Assembly (NCBI GenBank): GCA_035610365.1
Contig: CM069432.1
Coordinates: 107,155,529 to 107,219,528, forward strand
Direction of reading: 5' to 3'
DNA: 64,000 bases
Source: Aquatica leii
Lineage: Eukaryota; Arthropoda; Insecta; Coleoptera; Lampyridae
Position numbers and translations under genes: made by a program. Shown in pieces: positions 1 through 11,267 of this stretch (positions within the stretch are counted from its first letter, which is position 1; every line of letters starts with the position of its first letter). The notes under the pieces are model-generated. The model saw only the letters and a list, made by a program, of their open reading frames with translations. It did no database searches and was not told where the DNA came from.

Positions 1-2104
1 AAAAAGGAGTGGTCCCGGTGAATGAAAAGGCCACATTGTTGAATTTTGATGTTTTCTTGTATCTGTAGCTGATTTTTAGCTACAAATTCATTGTCTCTTC
101 CATGCTTCAACGAAAATATATTTAAAGATTTTGAGTTATATAGTAAATCTTTCACTAAATTTTTTGTTAAAGTGTCAGGCCGTCGTGTACACACCCTGTA
201 AAATGAAGAAGCAGTTAACAGCTTCCTTCTCTCTTCTAGCCATCTTCCACATCCTGCTTGTAGAACGGTTGCTTTTTCTAGCAGATCTCTTTCTTCATCA
301 GACTTTTTCAATGATTTTAAAAATGTATTCATTTCTACGTTTAGCAGGTCTTCGGAAAGATCCGGCTTCTGACAAGTTTCTCCGTACTCCCCATCTTTCT
401 TTGTCAGTTGTCTTCTTGTTAAACTTTTATTTTTAGGTCGCAATAAATCTTTTCTAGATTTTTTTTGTCTTTGTAGTTCTAGTTCCTTAAGCTGTTTATT
501 AGGGCTAGTACTGCAAAGTGTTCTATGGAATTCAGAGAGAGGGGTCTTAGTATTAAACCTTACTACTGCAGCAGCGCAACGTCCTTGATAAGATCCCCTT
601 AAACTAAAATTTATCCGTTTTCCACCTACATGCTTAGCTACAATACTATTGAAATGTTCGACGACATTGCTGTCAACATCTTCTATCAAACTTCTAGCAT
701 TTAGCCAAACCATCTTTAAATGCTGTTCTAATCTAAAGAACAATTCTTCACACAACCGGAATGAATTTATGTGCGATGTTTTCTCATCTTTTCGACGACA
801 AAAATATTCATCACATTTTTCGTGTTCTCCAAAAACGTGGTATAAACTGTTTTGTATGTCTTCTTTCAACAAATTAATTTTAATATTTAGTTCAATGTTT
901 TCTTGGTTTTTTCTATATTTTATGGCACCAGTAATTGAGGAACGTAAACGCAGTATGTTACTTGATATCAGTTTTCTTAGAAATAAAGGGAATCTTGTAT
1001 CTTGAGACAAAGTTTTCAGTTTGTTACAATAATTCCTTAAAATATGATTCCTGCACTCTATCTTTTCCACACTAATGTTGTTATAGGGGCGACTTTCTAA
1101 GATTTTTTTATAAGTACTGCTGTCTCCATCTGCAATTAATTTGGCATACTTCACTTCATACATTTTTTCGCTTTCTTTAAAGCCCTCCACTAATATAGCA
1201 GCTTCCATTCCCGTGGATGAACCGTCGTAATTCTTGAAACATGTATGTATTGAAGTGTTTCTTTTTGTACAAACTGCACAATACTTATTTTTTACCCCAA
1301 AATATAAAACTTCGCCAAAATTGTTACCAACAATGGCAGCTACACCAGAAAGGGCGCTATAGTTCATTTTGTATGATCTTTTTGACCAACAACCGTCAGC
1401 TACTACAGTCAGTAGCGGAATACCGTTTTCATCAACATTTCCAGTTTCTATAGCATATTCAGCTTCTTTTTTTACAGCTTCCTTCATTGTTCTTGCAGCT
1501 GTTCTTTCCCATATGCTATTAACTTTTGAAACTGTTTTTAAATAGGTATTAGAAGACATGTACGGTATATCTAATGTAGCAAAAAGTTCTTTACTGTTAG
1601 CAAAACCAATTCCAATACTTGTTGCGGCAGCTACTGCAGCTATGTTCACATTCATTACACTGTCACTGTCGGCGCTAGTAAATAATTTAAAATTTTCGTT
1701 GCACATGTTACAATGATAGTTTATAACAGATGTCAATCCCCGTGAAGTTTCCTTAAAAAGAATAAGGTTGTTTATACTGCATCCAAAGCGAATCCCATGC
1801 TCGTTGATTTTTTTCAATTGTTGTAGGAAAAAAGTAATATCCACAATTCTTCTTCCCGTCAAAATAACTTCTTCGTACGGTTTCTAAAAAAAAGTTCATA
1901 TAAATAGCAGGCAAATAAAAGTGATTAGGCAAGTTATTCGTTTTTTTAATCTACAGCCATTTCTATACTTACCACATTAGAATTTCCGAAATCTACACTA
2001 CTTGAAGTCTCAGTAGTTACTTTTCTTCGTTGAAAATTGATAACATTTCCTCGCATACGTTTGCGGGAAGTCACTTTACGTTTTTCAGCATTTTGTCTTC
2101 CCAT
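1..2104 (-). CDS. Mutator-like transposase fused to YqaJ-type nuclease, 3' part off window
   Basis: Two exons read on the minus strand. Exon 1 is 2104-1973: ATG, 44 codons rich in K and R, ending at a GTAAGT donor. Exon 2 starts at 1883 after a T-rich AG acceptor and stays open for about 627 codons to the window edge. Exon 2 first resembles the arthropod Mutator-like transposase domain: a Cys pair (CNMC), VVADGCWSKRSY with the first Asp, an ALSGVAAIVG stretch, YFGVKNKYCAVC, IADGDSS with the second Asp, and a C-x2-H motif (ECRNH). The C-terminal part has the YqaJ/viral-recombinase exonuclease pattern W-x2-ERRKLLTASSF, then HGRDNE with the likely catalytic Glu, and CGLFI. No stop or frameshift was seen, so it may be active or recently active. 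The element ends were not found. The domain assignment rests on motif recognition only. Confidence 0.75.
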
Positions 2105-2390
2105 AATGTTTTATAAACTATACAATTCTAATAGTTAAAAGGCAATACAAAAATTATCCAAAAATATCAATTACACATAAACACGCAATCCTAAAATACA
2201 CTCACAATTTTAAGTTCGAAATGACGACAGCAAACGCAAATCCTCAGAAATACTATTTAGGTACTTATTTTTTTAACAATGGGTTACAAGTTACAACAAT
2301 AAACATGTTTTCTAAAAGGATTTTACCTGTAAATGACCCAACTTATTAAGGAAAGAAACAGACGTAACTTGAAATATATATAAATTTTCT

Positions 2391-2665
2391 AATTCCGCGC
2401 CATTATAACCACGTTTGTAATCAATTAATTTGTTGTACTTTTAATCCTTAAAAACAAGCAAAAAAAATGCTATAAATCGTTCGAAATTTTTTTGTAAAAT
2501 ACTTAATTGAAATCCTTCTGCGGCTAATTTTATTAATAGTATTGTTATTAAAAATTGTAAAGAAAAAAATGCTCGAAGGATTCATAGAATAATTGATAAG
2601 TAACCTAATTCTGAAACTTTTTTTTTTTTTAATTTATTATTACGACTACTACGATGGCGCGGAAT
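2391..2665. repeat. Short inverted repeat, possible small TIR element
   Basis: A perfect 13-bp inverted repeat: aattccgcgccat at 2391-2403 and its reverse complement at 2653-2665, about 250 bp apart in otherwise AT-rich DNA. It lies just upstream of the Mutator-like gene start. The rest of 2105-3014 holds no recognisable gene. It could be a small non-autonomous element or part of the Mutator element terminus. No target-site duplication was found. Confidence 0.3.
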
Positions 2666-3014
2666 TGCATTGAAATTACTATGAAGTTAACGCGTCGTAT
2701 CCAACGTAGTGTAGGCTCTTAATCAACACTATTTTCTAATGTATAAGTTTTATCGCCGTAATAATTATATTATATTTAATAAAATTAACTGTTCTTTTTG
2801 TGCAACTATGCAGAAAATAAATAATATTATTTAATTATACTTAATTCTGATTAACCGTAAGTTACACATATTTTGAGCATAATTTTAATGTATTGCTATC
2901 ACTATGTATTCAGAGCTTTGGAATAGGTGTCATATATATGTATAGGTATTGCTAAGTAAATGTATGAAAACTTCTTCATATATTTTGAAGTGAACTTATT
3001 TAATTTTTTGTTTA

Positions 3015-3185
3015 TTTAGTTTACCCAATAAATGCTCGAAGCGCTGGCCTCGAACCTGCTGGTGTTATTCTATTATATGTTGTGTTAATTCTTCCAAACG
3101 ATAAGGTTTTGTTGCATATACCTTATTTTTCAGATAATTCAATTAAAGATTCCAATGAAGTTAAATCAGGCGATCGACTGGGCGT
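3015..3185 (-). pseudogene. C-terminal relic of a mariner/IS630-like DDE transposase
   Basis: On the minus strand an interrupted frame reads RSPDLTSLE, then KVYATKPYRLEELTQHI, and further on FEHLLGK. These match the C-terminal end of insect DDE transposases (a RSPDLTPLD-type motif, a KVYATKP...LEEL stretch and a final FEHLL). Stop codons break the frame and no N-terminal part or TIR was seen. It is a short dead fragment. Confidence 0.5.
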
Positions 3186-4429
3186 TTCTTCTTGTTATTT
3201 TATTTGCGTTGAAATTAAATTTTTTTCGAATACACCTAATACTTTATTGATTTCATAGACAAATTACTTCGATGAATTATATTTAAAGATACAAACAGTA
3301 GATTTCCATTTAAAAAAAGGGAGTGTTTGTGTGTTACGCAATCACCAAATCAGATCACGGCTTGTTATATGTACCGTCATTACTTTGTGTTATGCTTCAT
3401 GCCTATTTTAGCGTAAGGTTTTCTGTCTTGTAATAGAATGCTAAATTCAATGCATAAAATTATAGTATACCACTTTTAGAAAACATAATACTAGATGTGT
3501 AAAAATAGTAGAAATTTTATGCACACTTAAAATGTACTTATAGTATGTATTTCCATACTGTTATGAGTATTTAATGAACATATTATTTAATCTGATTTGG
3601 ATCATACAATCACAATTAAAAAGTAAAATTTTTTCAAAATAAAAACGTTTTACTAAAAAAATTAGTTAATATTACAAAAATATAAATACATACATTTATT
3701 ATTTAGTCAAAAAAAGAATCATAATTGTCAACTCATGCACTTGCACAAATCTTACAATTGTACATATGGTATATATTAGACTTATTTAGGTTTTGTCGAT
3801 TAATTTAATTCTTCTTTTTGTTTTAATTAGATTCATTTTGCTAATCATCATTTTACACAGTGTGTTTGTGTCATACATAGAGCACAGGTCTGACAAAGAC
3901 TAAGCAAAATTTTTCGTTTAACTTAGACTTGTGTGCTGGTGACGGTTGCTTGTGAATTTTATTTCACCGGTTTTCTAAAGTTGATGATAAAGTTTGACAC
4001 CCCTATATTCTATTCTGGCGCCGGCATTGATCGGGGCCAATGCACCTGCAGAAATTACCTAAATGCACCCATACCTATAAATTAAAAAAAAAAAAAAAAA
4101 CTCTAAGACTGAGATTTATACAATATGAATTTTAGAATAATCAATACCTTCCGCTGTGTTCACTGCGTCAAGTAGCTAAAGGTAGATACGTCTGACGCAT
4201 TGTCGCATTCGCATGAGAACTAATGCCTTTAGCGGCTCTTTCCAATAGAAAAAGAAAATACGAAAATTCATATGGATTCTGTATAACCAGGATAAACAGA
4301 AGGTGTTTTGTATGACATCCAAAACTATTTCTAAAATTAAAAAGTCTACGTAGGCTTTACTTCACCCGTTCGGAAAAAAAGAGATTTTGTTGCACAAGGT
4401 GCGATGCGTACAAGGTCACAAGTACAAGA
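3186..4429. other. Non-genic AT-rich stretch
   Basis: No open frame, repeat pair or RNA gene was recognised. A poly-A run sits near 4083-4100, and a short GC-richer patch near 4015-4055 might be a decayed element end. Confidence 0.4.
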
Positions 4430-5060
4430 TTTCTTTAGTAATATCAGAAAGTTGATTACATTTATGAGAAAATTTTCTAAACGTTTAGCTTGCTTTGAAA
4501 AACTTTAAAGAAACACACCAAATACCCAGAACGATTAAAACTGTTCAGCCCAACAAGGTGGTGTGTTTGCATAAAGTCTCTCAAATCCTTAACAGATAAC
4601 TATGAAGTATAGCTTCCTTCCTTTACAATCTGAATAACGATTCAAAGGATAAAGTTGTAACAAAAGCATCTGGACATCTTCAAAATCTCCTTCAATTGGA
4701 ATCACTCTTTCTACTCAAAACCCTGATAAAATTTTTGAACCAAATGGAGTTACTGAGTAAAATCAAGACATTTAACGTAACTTCAAGAAGGTTGAAAGCA
4801 AAATAACAGATGTACTATTAAATTTTAGAGAAATGGGAAACGATAGTAAGATTGAGATTTTGTGTAATTAAATCATTTCTCAAGCAAACAATCTTGACTT
4901 GAAAAATCCCCAAGTTCCATGTGTAAGACGAATTTAGTAACCCACATTTTGAATGTAAAGAATTATTCTGCAAAAAAGTATACTTCGAAATTCTTAACAC
5001 GTATATAAATGGAATTGTTGTTAGATTTTCTGCAGAGCAAAGTAGAATCATTTGTACTTT
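4430..5060 (+). pseudogene. Decayed hAT transposase fragment
   Basis: Interrupted plus-strand frames give VQDFFSNIRKLITFMRKFS near 4430-4490, then KASGHLQNLLQLES near 4660-4710 and a following FLLKTLIKF...LLSKIKTFNV. Near 4990-5030 comes a further frame that ends in a VVRFSAEQ-like piece. Their order and spacing resemble the middle of DUF4371/hAT-type transposases. Several stops and frameshifts are present. The match is by eye and modest. Confidence 0.4.
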
Positions 5061-5180
5061 ATGTTGAATTGTATGTATGTATTTTTTATCTATTACCACT
5101 GTATTTTGTTTATTTTTAATTGTTTTACATTTTTAAGCTATAATAGGACTTCGTCACGTCTTCAATTTTTTATTTAATAT

Positions 5181-6107
5181 CAGTGGCGGCTGGTGGTCAA
5201 TCATACCAGAGGGTCATTTTGAAATATTCAAAAAAACGCAATTATCACAAAAAGTAAAAAAAAAACTTTTTTGCATTAAAGCGATTTATATTTAAGATCT
5301 ATTCGTCTATCTTTAGAATTAGCAAAATGATCGATAACAAGTTCATTAAAATTTACAAAGTTTTCAATTAAAGATTTTTCCACGTTTTTTCACATCCACA
5401 AATCCATTCTGATAAATCGTACATAGATTCTTTAAAATTACGGTGTACTTCTTTATTTTTATGTTTACTTGTTTGTCGAATTTGAAGTAAAGGCCGAGGA
5501 CGACCATTGATTTTAAATTCTAAACGTCTTTCAAAATTTAAACTATTATTAGCGATTAATTTTTTTATCAAACAAAAACGGTAATATGTACTTAAACCGT
5601 CTTAAACATAATTAATTTTCTTTAACTTGTGAAAGTCATTGACATTGGTTACAAACGAGTGCAAAGTTTGTCGTATAAGATAAAAAATGTGCATTCCAGC
5701 ATTTTTGTTTTACAAACACGTATTGCGGAGATAATAATAAAGGACGTAAGCATTGCATTGAGTACGCAAAATGGGACTCGGCTGACAACCGCAGAAACCA
5801 TTTAGTTGTCTTTTTCTAATTCGCATAAGATTGTATTATGCGTGTTGCACTCTTGACTACAATAAGTATCATTTACGATTCGGCTGCATTATATAATACA
5901 ATATAATACACAGGGACTATAAAACACAACAGCCTCGGGTAAATTCGTAAGTTTTCGCATATGTTGCGCTTACAATGAAAATTGAAATTCAAACGCTGAT
6001 AATTTGATTTAAACGCGAGTTCTTGTAATTTTAAAGTAAATAAAATAATTTTCTAATTCATTTTGGAGGGTCATTGTCCGAGTGACCTAATAGAGAAGCC
6101 GCCACTG
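5181..6107 (-). mobile_element. hAT deletion derivative with 8-bp TSD
   Basis: The 927-bp element begins cagtggcggctgg and ends gaagccgccactg, giving imperfect terminal inverted repeats of hAT type. It is flanked by a perfect 8-bp target-site duplication, tttaatat, at 5173-5180 and 6108-6115. Inside, the minus strand at 5368-5571 keeps 67 codons with FKESMYDLSEWICGC, which resembles the zinc-finger (TTF) N-terminus of hAT transposases. The catalytic part is absent, so the element is non-autonomous and kept only the 5' end of the transposase gene. Confidence 0.85.
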
Positions 6108-6115
6108 TTTAATAT

Positions 6116-7915
6116 GAGTTTTTGTTAGCATTAAGTACTCTTCATTCATTTAACGTGTGTCGGGATTTTATAAGCATTAATAGCTTTTACTTTATTGATA
6201 TCAGTAAGGTATGCACTTAAAACTAAATTACGTTTGTTATAAAATGTTTTTTGAGTTCTCATTACCTCTAAATTCCATTTAAAAGTCCTATGCTGCAGAT
6301 AAATTCATAAGTCAACAAACAAACAAAAATTTTTCTTTTTTTTCTTTTTACTTCTACAAATTACGAACTTTTATCTAAAACTTCTCGGTTAGTTTTTTTT
6401 TGCAAATTTTGTTTTGGGACGTTGTACTGATTTTTTGTTAAAAATGCTTAAAGTGTTTTGAAAAATGAATTACATTATTGTCCGAATGCAAAAAATGTAA
6501 TAAATTATACCGTTCGGTAGCGACATCATCGGAAACTTTTAAAAACACTGGTAATAAAGAAAAAATTGTTTGTGTTGTGATTGGTAAATGTACGTAGGTA
6601 AAAATTTTCAAATCAGTTCAATTTCTTAAATTGATCAACTTTACAATTTTTTAGCAAAAATATTCACGTAGAATGCTAAGAAATTAAAAAAACTTTTGTT
6701 ACTCTTTATTTGTAAATACTTACCTGTTTTTTTTGTTTTGTTTTCTACCTTCACTTAGTTGAGTTTGCATTTTTCAAGTACATTATTTCACATTTTTTGA
6801 TGCCATAGTCAATACATATCTACTTGTTAAAGTTACTTTTATTTCTAACAGTTTGTCTATTTGCGTCTTAGGCTTTTCGTATAATTTTAGATTGATCATG
6901 TACAGGAAACTATATACATGTTTGTTACTTTTGTCTAAAGAACAACCAAAATCATTATTAGTTTTATGCTTTTTTCTCGTTATTTTTTAGACGTGATAAA
7001 ACCGATATTATTGTCTAAATGCTGTCAATCGAGGTTTTCGTAAATTATTTATAATTTTGCTACAATCCAAGATTTTTGTTCACAGCTCACAAAATCACGA
7101 AATATAGTAAATTTACATGTAAAGTTAAATGTTTAGTGTTTACTCAAAAGTGTGTTACTTTTAGCACACTTTCTTTAAATATATGAACGCGTTCTCGAGC
7201 TTCCAGATCATTTGAGACGATTACCAAAACAGATAAAGAAAATTAGAGTCAGTTTTAAAAAGAAACTCTTACGAGAGTAAATAAATAAATGTTAAATCAG
7301 GGTAACACGTGTGTAGTGCAGGTAAATAAATGTAAGTGATTAATTATCTTATCCGCAGACAGTGTTTATAAATCTACAGTGATACATATATCAATAATTC
7401 GTAAGTGTTGTTTTTACTAAATTTTAGCCAGATTTTCAGTGTGTGTTGTACTGTACGTTAGTTTAATAAAATTTCTTACATAAATAACAATCGTGCAAAT
7501 AGTTAATCTTAATTAAATTTGAAATTTGTTACAATATGTTATTTTTTGCGTAAATAATAACACTTAACTTCCACATGATTGCACTGTCTACTGTTATCGT
7601 AATTACTTTATATTCATCAAGTTAAATTTTTACAGAAACTTGAAATAAACTGTGTTACACCTATCAGATAAAATTGCAATTTAAATTTGTTTTAGTTTGT
7701 GGTTGGGTACATAGAAAGAATATTTGGTTAAAAAATTATGGTTCCTCTATAACTAAATTTTTTATAAAATTTTTTGCAGGTAACAAATGCAAAATATTAC
7801 TGTTTACAAATTTTAATACACAACATATTTCAATTCCATTTACTCTAATATAATTTTTAAAAATAAAACAGTGAACCGTAGGTACACACGAAGTTTTAAT
7901 CTAAATATTTTCTAG
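6116..7915. other. Non-genic AT-rich stretch upstream of the transporter exons
   Basis: About 1.8 kb with no recognisable coding exon. The missing 5' exons of the transporter at 7916 were searched for here and were not found. Confidence 0.4.
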
Positions 7916-9180
7916 GTTTTATTGGATGTTACATCATAATGACAATCATCAGCATGTTACCCCAGACATCGCCATGGTACATATTAATTTCTCTTATACC
8001 TGTTTGTATAAGCGGAGGATTTCCACTTGTCATTACAACAGTCATTAGTTACATTACAGATATAACCGAAGAGCATAATCGAGGTATAAGGTACATATAA
8101 TTATATATCACAACGTTTGCCGATACACGTTAAACATTGTAGAATGGGTTCTTGCGAAGCTGCCTTTACTATAGGCGTGTTATTGGGAACGTTTTGTAGC
8201 TCATTTGCTCTGAACGCATTTGGTTTTACCGGTATCTATATAACTTGTATGTTATGTTCTATCATAGCGTGGTTTTTTATATTATTTTTAATACCTGAAT
8301 CTAAAACAAATCTTGAAACTGAGGTAGAATTATAGCATTGTTGTTTTTAATTTAATTATTTTTTATGTTTTAGGACAAGATAATAAGTTTATTTAAACTA
8401 TCATTGGTACAGAAAACGCTAAAATTAACTTTTGAAGGCAGAAATTTGTACGACAAAATGTTAATTATTTTTATTGTTGTTTTAATGTTGTTATTTACAA
8501 TTGCAAGATTTTCTGATCATTGTACACTATTTCTATATTTAAGACAGACTTTTGGTTGGTCTTTAAAACGATTTACGTTGTATATGGCGTTTAAAAGTAT
8601 TGTGATAATCGTAGGTAGCATTATAGGGGCAGTTGTCTTAAACAAATTACTACATGTAAGAGAAACTATAGTACTAATAATTGGATTTTTTACGACTATG
8701 TGCAGTTATTTATTATTAGGATTAGCTAAAAAAAATTGGGAAATTTATTTAGGTATTTGTTTAATAACGTTTTGTTAAGAAACTATTAAAATGTGTTTTA
8801 GCTGGTTGTTTTAAAGGTCTTTGTGGGGCAGTAAATCCTATGGCACGATTATTACTTTCGAAATTGATCTCAAAAAAAGATATCGGCAAAGTTTTTGGAT
8901 TAGTAGTTGCCATGGAAACTGTGAGCGGTCACGTTGGAAATTCTATATTTACCTATATCTACAATCGTACATTAGCACAACGCCCTTCTACGTTTTGTTT
9001 TGTTACTGCGGGATTCTATGTTTTAGAAGTTTTTATAACACTGTAAGTAGTACAGTTTACACTACAAAAGTGCTGCTATTTTTGTTTAGAGTAATTATGT
9101 ACATGCACAAACAACATCGAAAAGGTTATCATAAAATAGATAGCGAAGAAGCAACAAGAGAATCATCTATAAGCGAATAG
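7916..9180 (+). CDS. MFS transporter, SLC46 / folate-transporter-like, 5' incomplete
   Basis: Five exons can be placed: 7916-8090, 8143-8323, 8374-8752, 8802-9042 and 9090-9180. All four introns are 47-52 bp with GT...AG ends, and reading phase is kept across each. The joined frame is about 355 codons and ends with TAG. Features typical of SLC46 carriers are FIGCYI, ISYITDITEEHNRGIR in a cytoplasmic loop, a GLCGAVNPMARLLLSKL stretch and IGKVFGLVVAMET. Many hydrophobic segments suggest a multi-pass membrane protein, and a short hydrophilic C-terminus (HKQHRKGYHK...) follows. SLC46 proteins are usually about 450 residues, so roughly 100 N-terminal residues are missing. They may lie beyond a long first intron, or the gene may be 5'-truncated. 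The substrate cannot be inferred. Confidence 0.8.
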
Positions 9181-9639
9181 AACCAATAGAAAACTATTAA
9201 TTTTTTATAGGTAAATACTCTTTAATACAAATACCCATACGACACAATTGTATTCCATGACGATTCAGAGAATACATTATTAATTTTTTTCAATATTCTT
9301 GTACCATGTTATTAACCATGAAATATAACTATGGAATATTCAAGAGTTTTAATTGTCACCCAAAAACAAGACTCTGGAACAGCTTTTTACGTTCCACTAT
9401 TCTTTATTTGAAATTATTATTTGTAGATGTTTAGCGTAATTATTAAATTTTACCTAATAGATTAATTATTTATTGGATAATCGGGTACTGAAGATAACTA
9501 CCAATAATAATACTGAATAAATGACAAATACTATCCCTAGAACATAAATTAATCAATTAATGTTATAACAAATACAAATTTCATACGCTATTTTAGAAAT
9601 AACGTATACGTTCCGATGATAACGCTTAATTCAAGACTA
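9181..9639. other. Non-genic stretch after transporter gene
   Basis: AT-rich sequence, presumably 3' UTR and spacer. No repeat or gene was recognised. Confidence 0.4.
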
Positions 9640-9770
9640 ACGACCGGTTCCACCAACACGACTTAAACTTAAGCCATGCTTAAAAATAATTGTTGCTATG
9701 GTTTTAACAATCGTATCTCAGTTTTTAGGCATTGCTTAAGTTTAAGTCGTGTTGAAGAAACCGGCCGTTG
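9640..9770. repeat. Palindromic fold-back MITE of about 130 bp
   Basis: The left arm begins cgaccggttccaccaacacg and continues with acttaaacttaagc. The right arm is its near-perfect reverse complement, ending cggccgttgg. The arms are about 40 bp with a loop of about 45 bp. RNA from it would form a long hairpin. No clear target-site duplication was seen. Confidence 0.7.
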
Positions 9771-9816
9771 GACCCCTAATCACCTGATTTAAAACCGTTG
9801 CCTAAGAATTACACGA

Positions 9817-10980
9817 ATTTTGTTGAAAACACCTAGCCATACAGATATTGAAGTTAAGGAAACAAGTGAATTCTGTTATTTAGGAATTTCTCCGCAATTA
9901 ATAAAATTTGCTTTAACACATGACATCTCAGAATTTTTACTAGGTTTTAATATAGATAGATTGCCACTTAATAAGAGCATTAAAATATCATTTTGGCCAA
10001 TCTTATGTAAAATTAGTAACGTATCATTTTATGAAAATATTATTTTTACAATTACTGTTTATTGTGAGGTTGATAAACTGCCACTGAATGAATATTTAGC
10101 TAAATTTGTCAACGAATTGCATTCTCTACCTCTAAATGATTAGTTAATTTCTATTTATGTTAGATTTTTTTGTGTTGACACTCCAGCTACAGCATTTATA
10201 AAGAATATAAAAAAGCATAATGGATTTTACGGATGTGATCAATGTTGTTGTGCTGGTGAATATCGAGATCGGAGAATGCAATACATTGATTTAAAGGCAT
10301 TCGTACGTACCAATATAGGATTTCGGTCAAAAATTAATAAAGTTTACCACAAGAGTGATACATCTTTGTTTTAACTAAAAGTAGACTTAGTTGATCAATA
10401 ATAGATTATATGCATTGTGTATGCCTGAAAAAATTGTTATGTCAATGAAGGGTCAGTGCTCGTCAATTCTGTATTTCCACATGGAATACAGCTTGTATGT
10501 AACTAAGTTGTATTGGCCTTCAAAATTTAATAAAATGCTAAGATCTTTAGTTGAACTTGAACGGTAGGCGGCTACCGAATTCCAACAATTTTTACTTTAT
10601 GTAGGTCCTGAATTACTTACTTTTACCTATGAAGATGTTTAACAACTTTATGCTGTTAAAGTTTGAAATAACAATATTATTAGTTCCAGAGTTAAACAAG
10701 GATTACAATGACTTGGCAAATAAACATCTGCATACTTTTGTCACACATGCTATCAGAATATACGGGAACAGTTTTTTTACTTATAACAAACATGGTCTTA
10801 TTCTTTTAGCAAAAGATGCAGAAAATTTTGGATCAATAAATGCAATTACTTGTTCTCCATTTAAAAACATTACTGAAGATGGTGGTCCACAAAAGAGTAA
10901 ACTGACAAAATTATTTCCATTTACAATTCAAGAACAGTTAGAACATTTTAATGTTACAATGGCTGAAAAAAAACCCTGAG
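9817..10980 (+). pseudogene. CACTA (En/Spm)-like transposase relic
   Basis: An interrupted plus-strand coding trace spans about 1.2 kb. It includes DTPATAFIKNIKKHNGFYGC followed by DQCCCAGEY, then an AATEFQQFLLYVGP-like piece near 10570-10610, and a 116-codon frame at 10629-10979 with HTFVTHAIRIYG, FFTYNKHGLILLAKDAENFG and CSPFKN. These match, in order, insect proteins with the Transposase_21-type (En/Spm, CACTA) domain, including the cysteine cluster and the YNxHxLxHLADD-like motif. Stops and frameshifts show it is dead. The CACTA assignment is from recognition of these motifs, not from ends. Confidence 0.6.
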
Positions 10981-11086
10981 CTTGTAGAATCAGGTATAAA
11001 GACTACTATTAATTAGGTTCGAATTAAGTTTAATAAACTACAAGAAAAAGTGTATATTACCATTAACGATTAACTATGATTTGAAA

Positions 11087-11111
11087 TATATATATATATA
11101 TATATATATAT
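11087..11111. repeat. (TA)n microsatellite at the 3' side of a PLE
   Basis: A pure TA tract directly next to the 3' end of the minus-strand Penelope-like element. The same kind of tract lies at both ends of the second PLE (16825-16869 and 21036-21082). Confidence 0.9.
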
Positions 11112-11178
11112 TATTCATTTTAAATAAATTTTTCGGATTAAACCTCGTGTATTTTTATTATTATTAAAATTACTTTAT

Positions 11179-11220
11179 GTGCTACGTTTCGGTAAGATCA
11201 CACTTACCATTTTCAAGCAC
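11179..11220 (-). ncRNA. Hammerhead-ribozyme-like motif A (PLE 3' region)
   Basis: Read on the minus strand: stem I GUGC/GCAC, core UUGAAAA, one extra U, stem II GGUAAG/CUUACC (perfect), GAAA, then ACGU and A at the predicted cleavage position. The canonical core is CUGANGA. Here positions C3 and G8 read U and A, so their pairing is kept. PLEs are known to carry minimal hammerheads in this region. Activity is not shown. Confidence 0.5.
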
Positions 11221-11267
11221 AAATTAAAATGAATTCAAACTATAACATTAAACTACAAACTAATACG

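Noticed and set aside
131..1453. Three plus-strand frames of 70-118 codons
   Set aside because: They are shadows of the long minus-strand Mutator/YqaJ frame, which shows clear domain motifs.
8753..8801. A 28-bp intron or frameshift in the transporter
   Set aside because: An earlier donor at 8753 gives a normal 49-bp intron and an in-phase join (YL-AGCFKG), so no anomaly is needed.
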